From assembly GCA_963575745.1 (NCBI GenBank), contig CAUYUJ010016493.1, positions 1-64,000 of the forward strand: DNA of 64,000 nucleotides. The letters are read 5' to 3'. The stretch is from Prorocentrum cordatum (lineage: Eukaryota; Sar; Dinophyceae; Prorocentrales; Prorocentraceae). Positions 42,216 to 53,379 of this stretch are shown here, piece after piece; position 1 is the stretch's first letter; each line of letters opens with the position of its first letter. The notes below the pieces were generated by a model. The model made no database searches and was not told where the DNA came from. It saw nothing but the letters and a program-made list of their open reading frames with translations. The position numbers and the translations under genes were made by a program.

Positions 42216-43300
42216 TTGCTAACGCTCAGGAGGGTCAACTGGAACATGGCGAGCTCTACCATCCTGGTCGACGGCGAGGGATTGCACATCAGCTTGCTGC
42301 AGAATAGCCCGAGCGAGGTGCTGTTCTTCCTGCATCGCAGCCTGGGCCGCTGGCAGAGCAACCGCATCCTCGACCAGCTCCCTGAGGCGCCTCCCGCCGA
42401 TGGCGAAGGCAGGCGGCAGCACGCGTGGCTACGTGGGCTTCGTCAGGGCCACGCCCCCTTGGCGCCTGGCCACTCAGGGGCCCTGGCCAAGCTGCAGTCC
42501 AACGTCTTTTGGTCTCCAGTGCGCCGCAGGGCGGCGGGCTACGCGGACGACAGCACGCGCGAGTTCTGCGGCGACGCCAGCGCGGACCTGGCGCGCGAGC
42601 TCTTCGGGCGCAAGGTCTTGCACCAGCAGCAGGAGCATGAGGAGACGGAGCCGTACCCTGAGAACGTAGCCAGGATGAGGAAGGACCCCCTGGAGGCAGC
42701 CCCGTGGCAGGACGGGGGCCAGGCGCAGGATTTCTCGGCCTTGGACGTGCTCTACGCGCTGCCTCTGAGGCCTGCCTTCGGGCCTCTGCCTGCGCGCGCT
42801 CAGCCCGAGCGCGAGTGGGGAGCGGTCGGATTGCCGTGGCCGTCGAAGCTGCACGGTGACGGATCGGGTCTTGAACATGATTTCCCTGAGGAGAGGCGCC
42901 GCGGGTGGGCCGTCGTGGCCTTGACTCCCGACCTGTGGCCGTGCAAAGCTGTGTTCGGGAGCGTCGGGGGCCCCATCCAGGCGGTGCCCAGGGCCGGGCG
43001 GGCGGCTGGTTTCAAGGCCCTGCAAAGGGCCCAAAGGCCCATCACGCACGTAACCGATCATTTGCAGCTGCAGGTCGAGGGGAATGCCTGGGAGCGGCGT
43101 CGTGCGTCTGCCAGGGCGCCTCGCGCGGCCATCTGGCGGAGCATGCATGAGCTGTATAGGAACGACCCTGTCAGTCCTGCGTTTGTCTGTTTTGTCTGGG
43201 CGAAGGCCCACCGCGCGGTCCTTGAGGGGTTTGATGCTTGCGTGGCGCCCCAGGAGCCCATTGAGATTTTTTCGGAAACATGTGGGCGGATGTTTTCGCC
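42216..43300 (+). pseudogene. LINE RNase H domain (catalytic Glu replaced)
   Basis: The frame has a helical linker, then LHGDGSG (42850, first Asp), RRRGWAVVALTP, GPIQAVPRAGRAAGFKALQR (42975) and ITHVTDHLQLQ (43040, Asp) and VCFVWAKAHR (43185). In RNase H the second motif is normally RAE..A; here it is RAGRAA, so the metal-binding Glu is lost. A frame change near 43280 brings in the last motif, NMWADVFAKIAAADFLG (Asp kept). Confidence 0.65.
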
Positions 43301-43897
43301 AAGATTGCTGCGGCCGATTTCCTTGGGTCCACCCCCGTGGTCAAGGTCCGCAGATTTTCTCTGCTTCGGGCCCAGGACACGATGCGGTGTCTGGCCTGGG
43401 CGGCCGAGCGTGTGGCCCGCCTCTCCACCCCGTTCCTCCGAGCGCCTCCGAAGGCCGCGATTCGGCCCCGACGGCCTCGGCGACCGACCGATCACGATTT
43501 CGTGGCCTTCTCGGGCGGCGCGATTCGTGGTCGAACCTGCTGGCGGCAGGCCTCGACTACCTCGTCGCTGAAGTCGCTGGCGCCCAGGGCTTGCGATCCC
43601 CAGGAGGTCGGGCCAGGACACCAGGTCCAGGCCCTAGATCGTGTGCTGATTTGTGGGAAGTGCGGGGCGCACACGGTGCGCCCCAATAGGCTGTCGGCCG
43701 GCCTGTCTCGCACGTGCAAGAGGTCGGGGACGGGGTCGGCGGGGGCGGGGAGTGGGGGGGACGGGGCCATCACGGCGATGCTCGAGCAGGTCCGTCGGGG
43801 CCTGCACCCCAAGACGGGCATGCCCCTCGGCCCGCTCGTCTTCTCCGAGCTCGAGGTCCCTGCGGCCCCCCCGCAGGAGCCCGAGCTCAATGCGTAA
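43280..43897 (+). pseudogene. LINE C-terminal part with zinc motif
   Basis: Starts with the last RNase H helix (MWADVFAKIAAADFLGS), then a basic linker, then VLICGKCGAHTVRPNRLS and LSRTCKRSG (43645-43735), a C-x2-C-x(16-17)-C arrangement. It ends LHPKTGMPLGPLVFSEL and stops at 43895-43897. A short zinc motif after RNase H is a recurring design in such elements. Confidence 0.6.
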
Positions 43898-43937
43898 ATG
43901 GGGGTGGTTTGCGCCTTCCTTTTCTTCTCTCAGCACA

Positions 43938-43971
43938 AAACCGACCACTTTCGTCCCAAAGTGGTCGGTTT
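43938..43971 (+). other. perfect 14-bp hairpin downstream of the LINE stop
   Basis: AAACCGACCACTTT, loop CGTCCC, then AAAGTGGTCGGTTT: fourteen perfectly paired bases, six-base loop, 40 bp after the stop codon and preceded by a pyrimidine run. It may be the 3' RNA signal recognised by the LINE reverse transcriptase; that role is inferred from position. Confidence 0.85.
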
Positions 43972-43974
43972 CCG

Positions 43975-44385
43975 TTTTCCGTAGTTCGAGGTGTGCTCGT
44001 GATTCACTTGCACGCTCTCTGCATTGCTCCCATTGCTCCCTTTCTCCCTCTTCCTGTTCCTCCTCCTCTTTTTAGCTGAGCAACAGAGCTGTAGCGCTCA
44101 TGCGGCACATGGTGGCATAACAAAAAACAGTAGAACCGCCTGGGTGACGACATAAGCAGCACAGGAGGTGCAGAGAGAAACGGAACAAGTTGAGAGCCCG
44201 CGAGGGCAAAGAGTATGTGATTTCTTCCTCCTTACTGCTCCTCTTCCTCCCTCCCCCCTTCCCGTTTCACCCCTCCTCCCGCAATCCCCCCCCACACCCT
44301 CTCCTCCTCGAGGGCCCGCTCTTTCCTCGTCGCCGCCCTGCTCCCACTCCTCCTCCTATTAGTTCTCCATTTCTTATCTAAGAAG
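43975..44385. other. no gene seen
   Basis: CT-rich sequence and short unique DNA after the LINE, including a CTTTTTAGCTGAG stretch at about 44068-44080 that resembles a splice acceptor. No exon recognised. Confidence 0.4.
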
Positions 44386-44640
44386 ACACGGACGTCCGAG
44401 GAGGAGGAGGAGGAGGAGGAGGAGGAGGAGGCGGAGGAGGAGGAGGAGGAGGAGGAGGAGGAGGGGGAGGACGAGGAGGAGCGGGAGGAGGAGGGGGAGG
44501 AGGAGGAGGAGGAGAAGGAGGAGGAGGAGGAGGAGGAGGAGGAGGAGAAGGAGGAGGAGGAGGAGGAGGGGGACGAGGGGGAGGAGCAGAAGGAGGAGGA
44601 GGAGGAGGAGGAGGAGGAGGAGGAGGAGGAGAAAGAAGAG
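44386..44640. repeat. (GAG)n tract starting in a truncated MITE end
   Basis: GACACGGACGTCCGAG at 44386-44401 equals the right-terminal sequence of the element at 44737-44938 up to GAG, and then turns directly into 240 bp of GAG repeats. Purine on the plus strand. Confidence 0.75.
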
Positions 44641-44736
44641 CCTACGTACGCTGTTTTTCTTCCTTCTTCCCGCCCAGCATCCCCGCATGCTTTGCCTCCC
44701 CACCCCTCTCTCCCCCTCTCCCCCGCCCTGCCGTCC

Positions 44737-44938
44737 TCGGCATCGCTCGGGGGGCATTCTTTGTTTCTCGGCGAGGACCCTTGAGGAGGATATTGCGGAT
44801 CCTTCTCGAAACATACACGCGGAAAATGGTCACGGGGGCACTTTGACGATTCAAGAAATCCAGACATCGAAGAACAATGCGCGGGTAATGTTCTCGACAT
44901 CGAAAACTACACGGGACACGGACGTCCGAGCGATGGCT
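44737..44938 (+). mobile_element. MITE-like element, GGCATCGCTCGGACGT family, copy 6 (longer)
   Basis: Left end TCGGCATCGCTCGGGGGGCA, right end GGACGTCCGAGCGATGGCTA. At 202 bp it is about 70 bp longer than the other copies because of extra sequence in the middle (about 44830-44905). It keeps CTCGGCGAGGACCCTTGAGG and ACATACACGCGGAAAATGGT. Confidence 0.75.
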
Positions 44939-44965
44939 AGGCCCTCCCGCCCCCCCCCCCCTTCC

Positions 44966-45400
44966 TCCTCCTCCTCCTCCTCCTCCTGCTCCTCCTCCAT
45001 GTCCTCCCCCTCCTCCTCCTCCTCCTCCTCCTCCTCCTCCTCCTCTCCTCCTCTCCTCCTCCTCCTCCCTCCTCCTCCTCCTCCTCTCCTCCTCCTCTTC
45101 CCCCTCCTCCTCCTCCTCCACCCCCTCCCCGCCTCCTCCCTCCCGAAGGCCCGCCCGAAGAGGAGCAGCCCCCCGGCATGGCGCAGTGGGCTGGCTACCG
45201 CAGCGCTGTGACGCGCAGCCGCCGGTCGTCGCGCACGGGCACGTCGCTGGCCGAAGACGACTTGGACAGATCCTGGCCCGTGCTGGAGGAGCCTTAATGT
45301 GCCATGGCTCTTGCACAAAGAGGAAGGGGGAGGAGGAGGAGGAGGAGGAGGAGGAGGAGGAGGAGGAGGAGGAGGAGGAGGAGGAGGTGGAGGAGGAGGG
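44966..45400. repeat. (CTC)n tract, spacer, (GAG)n tract
   Basis: CTC at 44966-45135 and GAG at 45327-45396, opposite polarity, with a 190-bp spacer in which the plus strand reads MAQWAGYRSAVTRSRRSSRT and then GTSLAEDDLDRSWPVLEEP* (45178-45297). That spacer may be an exon end but is too short to assign. Confidence 0.6.
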
Positions 45401-45454
45401 GGGGAGAGCCAGCAACGGGGCCCAAATCCCAGGTCGGGAGGGGGGGGGGGGGGG

Positions 45455-46550
45455 GGGCAGATGGTGTGCGTCGCGACGCGGAATAAGGTGCTCGGAGCGG
45501 AGGGGGCACGGGGTGGAGGTCCCACTGGGGCGCTGGGGGCGCGGAGAGGAGGGGGGGAGGTGGTGTGCGTCGCGACGCGGATTAAAATGGTCGGGGCGGA
45601 GGGGGCACTGGGCGGGGCTTGGGGCAGAGGGCCACGGGGCGGGGGTCCAACTGGGGCGCTGAGGACGGGAGGGGGAGGGGGGGAGGTGGTGTGCGTCGCG
45701 ACGCGGAATAACAATGTCGGGGCGGAGGGGGCACGGGGCGGAGCCCCCATTGTGGCATTGGGGACGCGGGGAGGGAGGTGGGGGAGGTTGTGTGCGTCGC
45801 GACGCGGAATAAAGCATTCGTGGCGGAAGGGGCAGTGGGCGGGGCTCCCGCTGGGACGCTGGGGACGCGGGGGGGCTCGGGGCAGACAGCCACGGCGCGG
45901 GGGTCCCACTCTGGCGCTGGGGACGCGGGGGGGGGGGTGCGACGCAGAACAAGTGGCACGCCTGCCCTGGCTCTTGCACAAAGGAGGGACGAACCACCAT
46001 AAACCACTACCAAAGAGAAAGGATTCCGAGGCCCAGGGGGGCTGCCCTGGGAAGCCTGGACGGAGGACGGCTCCCAAGAGGGGGTGGCCCAGGGGAGCTG
46101 GGGCTCAGGCTCAGGGGAGGGGCCGAGGGGGACGAACCACGACGAACCACGACGAACCACGAACCACGGCGAAAATAAAGATGTCCGCAGCCCGGGGGGG
46201 GAGGGGGAGCAGAAGGACGAATCACCACAAACCACGACCAAATAAAGGGTTCCGCGGCCCAGGGGGGCTGCCCTGGGAAGCCTGGACGGAGGAAGACTCC
46301 CAAGGGTGGGTGGCCCAGGGGAACTGGGGCTCAGGCTCAGGAGAGGGGCCGGGGGGGGCGAACCACGACGAACCACGAATCACGACGAAAATAAGGATGT
46401 CCGCGGCCCAGGGGGGCTGCCTTGGGACGCCTGGACGGAGCAAGCCTCCGAAGGGTGGGTGGCCCAGGGGAGCTGGGGCTCAGGCTCAGGGGAGGGGCCG
46501 AGGGGGACGAACCGCCACGAACCACGAACCACGACGAAAATAAATATATC
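45455..46550. repeat. two consecutive minisatellites, units about 115-125 bp
   Basis: First array, 45455-45960: GGTGTGCGTCGCGACGCGGA, then ATAA and GGCGGAGGGGGCAC(G/T)GGGCGG, four to five units. Second array, 45985-46550: GAACCACGACGAAAATAAAG, then GGGGGGCTGCC(C/T)TGGGA, CCTGGACGGAG, GGTGGCCCAGGGGAGCTGGG and CTCAGGCTCAGG, five units. Long frames on both strands are repeat products. Confidence 0.9.
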
Positions 46551-47211
46551 CGAGCTCGAGAGCACAGCTGTGCAATATAATAAACATGGTATGGGGAAGG
46601 CGTGCTGGGGTCGACAACGTGCGTACTCGTCGAGCGGCGTTTCTCTGTGGAGACGTGCGGGGGAGAGAAGAGGCGGAAGAGGACGCTGAGGATAAGGAGG
46701 GCAAGGAGGAGGAGAGGGACGATCAACATAATCTGGTGGGCGGCCAAGCGTCCGCCGTCGTTGTACGACGGGACGGTCCCTACAAGCTTCCTTCAAAAAG
46801 GACCAGAGGACAACGCCCCCCCCCAAAAAAACACGTTCTCCACACTTCCCCCCACAACGCAATGAGGATATCCTACCCTCTTTCCCCCGTCCTCCCTCAC
46901 CGCCGCGTTCCCAACCAATCTGGCTCATCATATGATATCCCTAACCCGACCCCCTCTCTCCTGACCTTGTTTCGGCAGGCGGGGCTGGGGCCCCGAGCCC
47001 TTGTGTGTGCACGAATCGTGTTTCGATAGGGGCAGTCACACAGCTTGGGCCATCTGATTCGAACCCCATTCAAGCAACAATTCAGTCGGGGGCGGGGGCG
47101 CACAGGACCGATACCCGTTGTAAACAGACTCGCGCAGATTCCGCCCGTGGCTATGTTGGCTGGCTCTCGCGTCGCTGCTTGTGTCCTGTTCGTGCCACCC
47201 GATCTGCTGCA

Positions 47212-47726
47212 ATGGACGACCTCCTGGGTATCATGGCAATTGCAAATCCAGGGGCCAGCCCAGAGACATCTCACGACCCGCCCATGTGCATCAGAGACGA
47301 CCGACATGACGAGGAGTTGGACGACTTCCAGCACCTAGTGGCAGCAGGATATATCACACGACGGCATGCGCATGCATACATATCGGGGGCCGTGCGTGCA
47401 CATGGTTCAGGTGAACAAGATGAATGCCGCAGAACGAAAAGCAACAGCAGTGAGGGAGGTGTAGCGCCGGCGCGGCGCGTAGACGGCTGTCCACGCCACC
47501 ACGCCGTTGTCGGAATTATCCGCATGCCCACGTCTTACAACTTGACGCCAAAACAGGAGGCCATTTGTTGTCTGTTGTTTCCAGCTCGCATGTCGGCCTA
47601 CGCCGAAAGGCCACCGTGCGCACTAGGCTGCCGTCGCGTGCCAGTCAGCTACAGCGCTGCGGGAGATTGTGAGCGATGGGGTGGCCAAGTATTTCCAGTC
47701 TGCGACGTCCGAGATCACTTTTTCTA

Positions 47727-47777
<51 letters not shown>

Positions 47778-47880
47778 ATATATATATATATATATATCGG
47801 TTCGGCCAGGGCATACTATCACGTGCGCGTCTTACACAGCGCCAACCTTTGTTCACAGAGAGCACCCATGTGTACGCTAG
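47212..47880 (+). CDS. unrecognised ORF, low confidence, with (TA/TG)n inside
   Basis: From ATG 47212 the frame reads MDDLLGIMAIANPGASPETS and then acidic and His-rich sequence. From 47725 it runs into a 75-bp (TA)n(TG)n microsatellite giving YIYIYI. The first 90 codons have normal composition. The microsatellite makes the full frame implausible. No family recognised. Confidence 0.2.
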
Positions 47881-48169
47881 CCAGTGGGACGAAGCTTCAC
47901 AAAGTACAGTGCGAATGCGAAATTGAGCAGACACCCTCTGCCGAAATATCCTGAGCAACCGCGAGCAGTCCATCACACAGGTGATGAACCAAGTCGCGTG
48001 GTGTGCTGTTTGTGTGCAGGTCGATAATGGCTCGTCATCAGCGATAGTGAGCCCGCGTTGGATACCTGCGCTGAGGATTTGGCAAATCAGTGCCCCCAAT
48101 CTCTTCGCAGGCTTCTGCATGTGTTTTTACCTCCCCATTTAGCAATGTAAAACACCTTCGCTGCCTTTG

Positions 48170-48800
48170 TAACAACGCAGATTCGTTCGTCATCGCGTTG
48201 TGCATGGACAGGGCGCCAAGTAACGATATATTCGTGTTTCAGTTGTTCTACGTGCTCGAACAGATGGCAATCCCAAGGCTGCATGTGCATTGCGAGCGCT
48301 GCAAGGTTCATGGGTTGCATTTCAAAGACAAGGTGCAACGAGGCAAAGCTCAAGGGCACTCACGCCGGGAGTTTTGCCAAGCTGCTTCGGGACGGCACGT
48401 TCAAGAAGGATTTGCAGGTGGAGGTCGAGAAGAATGCCCAATGCAATTTGGGCGCGAGGCGTTGCCTGCGCCCAGCGTCCCGAGTCGACCGGGCTGACCG
48501 CGCCATCAAGCATTTGTTCGGGGCCGCGGGGAACGGGGCTGAGGCTGCGGGCGAAGAGGGTACTCACGCGCACAGAGTCTTCAAGGGCGGCGTAAAGATC
48601 GCGAAGCCATTGCCACAGTACATCAGAGACTTCTTGAGCGCGGTGGACTCATCTCAAGACCGCGGCCCGAGTCGCGGCCGACTGGTCCACTACTTCTGCG
48701 CAGCGGCGGTGTCCCAGGAGGCGACCGCGATGCTCTGCGAAGTCGGCGGCCCATGCTGTCGGTCGCGAGCCGAATCGGTGGATGTCGTTGTTGCTGCCGT
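48170..48800 (+). pseudogene. broken coding remnant (CMDRAPSN ... FAKLLRDGTFKKD)
   Basis: One frame gives LCNNADSFVIALCMDRAPSN then LHVHCERCKVHGLHF. A shift of frame near 48310 continues THAGSFAKLLRDGTFKKDLQ then VEVEKNAQCNLGARRCL and QYIRDFLSAVDSSQD. Spacing of DRAPSN, ERC-x-VH and a helical segment resembles multicopy dinoflagellate ORFs I have seen annotated as hypothetical and possibly transposon-derived; that resemblance is from memory and not tested. Clearly broken. Confidence 0.4.
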
Positions 48801-50695
48801 GATCAGCATTCTCTTCGCTTTCGCGGGGGCGGTCGCGGACGTCGGGACTCGCCGAGTTCTCGGTCGGGAACCTGGCGCCGAAGTTGGCGGGGCTCGCGCG
48901 CTGCGATTTCGGCGGCGTCGGCGCGGGGCTTCGCGCGAGGAGGCAGCTGCTGCATTTGCTCAGTGGCCTGTTCGGCGTCGTGGATCGCGCATTGCGCCGA
49001 CCCCCATTCCCCCCTGGCCCACATCTGCAACGACGGCGCCGCCGAGGAAGGCCGCTCGGCGCGCGCCGCCTGCTTCGACGAGGACCTCGAGCGCGCGCCT
49101 TGGAGGGGCCGGCAGTGGCGATCCAAATTCAACGACCCCTCCGACCGGCAGCGCCGCGGCGTTTCCTTAGTCAAGAGCGCGTCGGAGCATTCGAGGATCA
49201 GCGTCGGCTCTGTCGAACGCGCCCGCGCTCGACTTCGGCGAGCGGCCCTGTCTCCGACGTCGGCGAGGAGTTGCGCTCTGGCATGCAATCGGATTCTGCG
49301 CCGCTCAGCCACGCGCGCGCGTCGAGCGCGGCGGCGCCCAGGCTGTCCGCGTCGAGAAGATCGTCTGGCTCGGCGAGCGCCGCAGGGGCGAGGGGGCGGC
49401 GCCCGTCGCAGATGTCGGCGGCGGCGTCGAGGGCCGGATCGCCGCGCGCGCCGAGCACGGGGCAGCCCGCCATCCGCGGCAGCGGCGCTGCAAAAGGCAA
49501 CCCGCACTTGAGGCTGCGCAACGCGAAGGAGACTTTGCACAAAGCGATGCGCGCGCCAGGGCGGGCGCTCGACATGGGCGGCCAGGCGCGCGTCGCGACG
49601 CTGGCCCAGGCAGAACGGGGTGCACTGTGCGACGAGGGGCGCAACGCATGGGGGCTACTTTCCAGCGCTGGTGGCGGCCGCCGCCGCCGCCGAGAGAGCG
49701 CCGCGGCCCCGGCCTCGGCGACGGGGGCCGATGGCGCGGAAAGGGGGAAGTTCAGGCCCCGCTGGGGCGCGGCGGGCGCTGCGGGTTTCATCGCCCCGCC
49801 GAGCAGGCCCGTTGCAGCAGGCATGCATGGAGAGGGCCACCTTGCCACGACAGGGCGCGCGATGACTTTGACGTTGAAGTTCGTTCGGACGGAGTGAATC
49901 CTTGCACTTGTTCGCGTGACCAGCTTGCCCCATACCCACATGCACGCGGTTGCTGGGTCCTGAAGAAGGACGTTTGCAGACTGCGCGGCATGACCTCTGA
50001 AGCGAGGGTTGAGCTCGAGGCGCCCTCGGCCAGGGTCAGGGGGCTCGCGGGGCACTTCAAGGGCGACGCCATAAGCGCCAACCAGTTGGTGCGGTTGCGT
50101 TGCAGGGTAGGGATGTCCCCGTCGGTTGCCGCGGGCCGCCCATGCCACCTGTTGATCGCATAATGGTGGCGTCGGACTGTCGATGGCAGCCGGGGGCGCC
50201 GTATTTTGCGCCGTGCCACCGTGTGGGCGCGGAGCGGACAGCATGTGCATTGCGCGTATTTGCTGATGCGCCTTTTGATGTGAAGATGTGCGTTGCTTAC
50301 CCTCGCATGGGCGCATCGCGGAAGTGGCGCTGTCTCAAGTTGTTCACGCCGGACGAGGTGGCGAAGGAGTGCATTGACATCGCCAATGCCGCGGAGTGGT
50401 CTTGCCGAGTGCTAGAATGGGTGTTGCCAGGTATCGATTGTTTGCTCGATATGCGCGCGGTTGGGGATGGCCCCGGCTCTGCGCCTCCTTTGAAAGAGCC
50501 AGTGGGTTGCAGAGTTTCCCCGTCCATCTTCGATCCGGGCAACCCATTCGCCGATTCCGCGTCGGAGGCAACCGCGGCGCCCATGTCCACCATCGGACAA
50601 GGGCCGACGGCCGCGGGTTATGGTTCGGCCTCGGTCTGCCCTGCCCCGAGCACCGCGGCGTGCATGTTGGAGGAGACATGATGATGAGTTGGGCG
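48801..50695. other. overlapping open frames, no assignable gene
   Basis: Ala/Arg-rich frames on both strands to 49900, then plus-strand pieces with normal composition (VRGLAGHFKGDAISANQLVR at about 50035 and RVFADAPFDVKMCVAYPRMG at about 50255, then CLKLFTPDEVAKECIDIANA). These may be the continuation of the remnant at 48170. No domain recognised. Confidence 0.35.
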
Positions 50696-51730
50696 ATAGG
50701 CCTGAAGAGGTGCAAGAACAGCCAGATGATCAGGAGGGTCTTAATGGGCATCGCGCTGCTGGGCAGCCTGCTGGCGACGACGGCGCAACAGGCGCGGCGG
50801 GGTCTGCGGGGGTCGGAGCTGGCGACCCGCCAGGGGCGCCCGTCGCCGAGGTCCCGCCTCCACGTCCGCGCACAAGGAATAATCCTGTTGAGCCAGCGGT
50901 GCCGTCTGAGCTCGCAGCAGTTGATGCAGCTACTGTATCAGCGCATGGGGATGCACGCTGCCCTGTCGGGGCTTGGGGCAGTGCGCCCATCGTTGGCAGG
51001 CTCGCGGCCTGGCCGAAGCCGAAGCCATTAATGCTCAGATCATGCTCGACGTCGTGCAAACTCCACCTTGCGCGTCCCATCGCGAAGCCACTGAGGCTGG
51101 TGTCCGACACCATTTTGTTAAGGTGGCTCCTGTCTGGCAAGATTCCAGATCGCGAAGTTATCGCAGCAAGCAGAAAAGCGAGCTCTCGCCGTGGAGCGCA
51201 GGTTCGCGTGGGATGATGTTTTCAGTGAGGAGTGTGATGGTTTGGGCGGCGGCTGGTAATTCAAGCTTTCACTGCGCCACGTGGATTAAGCTTGCGCGCG
51301 CATCAACGCCAGAGTGCCCCGGGTGACCACGTGGGCGAGGGGCGCACGCTGCTTGAGAGAATGATGAGGAGAGAGGAGTGGCGAGGATGAGAAGGATGGT
51401 GTGATGCGCCCAGGGATCTCGCACTGGCGATTGCGCAGTTGCTGCAGGGACAAGGGTGATTGACGCCCGAAGCCGCCCTCCTAGCTCGCTAGCCACCAGC
51501 AGTGCAGCAATGCAGTTTCAGAAGGACAGTTCATCATCACCCGTCCCTCCTCCCCGTCAGCTTCCCACTCCTGCTCAGCCTTCTCTTCCGCCTTCCACGC
51601 CGTGCCTATCTATCCCCCTTGTCCCCCTCCTCCTCTTCCTGACCCCAAGACTGCAGCGAAACCTCGCCCGGTTGCATGGGGCATCTACCCCCCCCCCCCC
51701 CCCCACGTTCGCCATATCTTCCCAAGGAGG
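50696..51730. other. no gene seen
   Basis: Short frames only; no repeat family recognised. Confidence 0.35.
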
Positions 51731-51734
51731 GCGT

Positions 51735-51905
51735 TGCACCCAAAGGGGGGGGGGTCTGCCTGCGACGCACGCGCCGTTTCCTGAGGACGCCGGGGGGGCG
51801 CGGCAAAAGAGGGGGGGTCCACCTGCAACGCCTGCGCCGTTGCTTGAGGACGTCAGGGGGCGTTGCGCCCAGAAAGGGCGGGGGTCTGCCTGTAGCTTAG
51901 CTGGC
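51735..51905. repeat. three-unit tandem repeat, about 65 bp
   Basis: Units share GGGGGGGTCxxCCTGC(A/G)ACGC, GCGCCGTT(T/G)C(C/T)TGAGGACG and GGGGGCG. The rest of 51906-53350 is GC-rich with long G and C runs and no supported gene. Confidence 0.75.
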
Positions 51906-53356
51906 GCTCGCCACTGCCGCCGTCCGTGGTGCAGTTCTCGTCGCCCACCGCCCCCCCCCGCTCGGCGCGGCCCCGCCTGCCCCCCCCCCCCCCCCCCCGC
52001 GGCCGCCGTGGCGAGAACGCGCGCGCGGCCCCCCCCTGGGGGGGCTGCCCCCGAGGCACCCGAGCGACGCGGCGTGGGCGCGGAAAAAGGGCGCGCGCTT
52101 TTTCTGGCAGGAGAACGCTTTCTTTGTTTGCGCGCCCCCCTTGGCCCCGCGGATTTCTTGTTGGTTGTTTCTGCGGCCCGTTCCTGGCCCGCAGGGACAT
52201 TCGCTTTTTGTCCGTGCCCCCCCCTCCCCCCCCGTGGCCCTGCAGCAAAACGCCTTGCATTTTCTGCGCGCCCCCCCTCGGGGGGCGCGGGCGAACCGGC
52301 CCATTTGCCGCGCGCGGAAATCCCCCCTGTTGCGGGGCGCCAGGGGCTACCTAGGGGGCGCGCGCAGGGGGCCGCGGGGGGCGAGGGCCAGGCGGGCCCC
52401 CGCTTGGGCGAAGGTTGAAAGTCGAGGGAGGCCTTGCGCAGAAAATCTGAGGGGGGAATCAGCGCCCGCGCGCCCGCTAGCCGCGGAAGCCTTCCCCCTG
52501 CGCGTGCGAGCAGAAGAGGAGACGGAAGAGGGCGTGGGCGGGGAAAATAATGAGGGCCCCTGTGGGTGGACGCTCGGTGGCACGCGGCACGCAACGCCCA
52601 TCGCAAAACCCAGCGTGTGCCGCGGGTCCTCTCCAGCGACTTGGGCCCGTTCTCCATCCTCTCTCTTTTTGTTTGCGACTTGGGCCGCGCCTTGGGCCGC
52701 GCGCCCGAGAGTTGCCGATTTTTCCTCGCCCGGAGGGCTTGGCGAGGCCTTCTGGGCATGCTGGGCAGAGCTGCTGGCTCGCCGCGCGGGCGGCGCCGCC
52801 GCCAGGGCGGGCGGCGCGGCCCAGCCTTCGTATAACTCAGACGGTCCGAACCTGCATTCGTCCATTATTGATGTCCGCCCCGCGCCAGGCCTCGCGCCTC
52901 CAGGTCGTTTCTGCGAGGGCGCGTGCGCTCGCCTCCCCCTCTGCCAGCGCGCGTGCAACGCGCTGTGCCCCTTCTCCTTCGCATCCCGACTGTTCTCAAC
53001 TCCCGGTCCTCTCGCGCGCCTTCGGCGCGCGTTTGTGAGAAGCCCCCCCCCCCTGCCCCGCAATTGAATGCGGAGGCGCCCCTCTTGCTGTTCTACCGCC
53101 CTCGACCGCTGCCTCGCCCCGTCCTTTCCTAACCCAAGTTTGCGATTCACCGACGGTCATCAATCGTCAGAATTTTCGGCTACATCATCCAGCCCCCCAC
53201 TGGGGGGCGCATTGCGTGCGCTCGGGCCCTCAACTATCCCCCCCCGCCCAACCGACCCGTGGGGCGCGCTCGTTTGCGCGGGAAAAGGTCACGCATAGGT
53301 AAAATGCGCGCTGCTGCCAGTGGAGTCCGTTTCAGCGGGGCCGTTGCCGGCAGCCC

Positions 53357-53379
53357 TCTGTAGCCATTTTTGGTTCATG
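53357..53379 (+). other. DinoSL relic (about 19/22 with one inserted T)
   Basis: Reads TCTGTAGCCATTTTTGGTTC then ATG. Three substitutions and one extra T separate it from the leader. An ATG follows inside the relic and a decayed coding unit begins just downstream, the same layout as at 7959 and 37946. Confidence 0.6.

Larger units (their letters stand above)
37946..43975 (+). mobile_element. decayed full-length LINE retrotransposon (APE-EN, RT, RNase H)
   Basis: Boundaries: spliced-leader relic at the left, 14-bp hairpin at the right, about 6.0 kb. Order of parts: zinc-finger/coiled-coil ORF1, AP-type endonuclease, reverse transcriptase, RNase H, C-terminal zinc motif. This order with an RNase H after the RT is typical of I-like LINE groups. 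It is inactive as read: two in-frame stops (38327 and 40928) and at least four frame changes. No poly(A) tail or target duplication identified. Confidence 0.8.

Noticed and set aside
45186-46543. Gly-rich ORF of over 400 codons on the plus strand and similar minus-strand ORFs
   Set aside because: Produced by a GAG tract and two consecutive minisatellites with units of about 115-125 bp.
47725-47800. YIYIYI membrane-like peptide
   Set aside because: Translation of a (TA)n(TG)n microsatellite.
51570-52760. Long minus-strand ORF, Gly/Arg/Ala/Pro-rich
   Set aside because: GC-rich sequence with long G/C runs leaves all frames open; no domain and no coherent composition.
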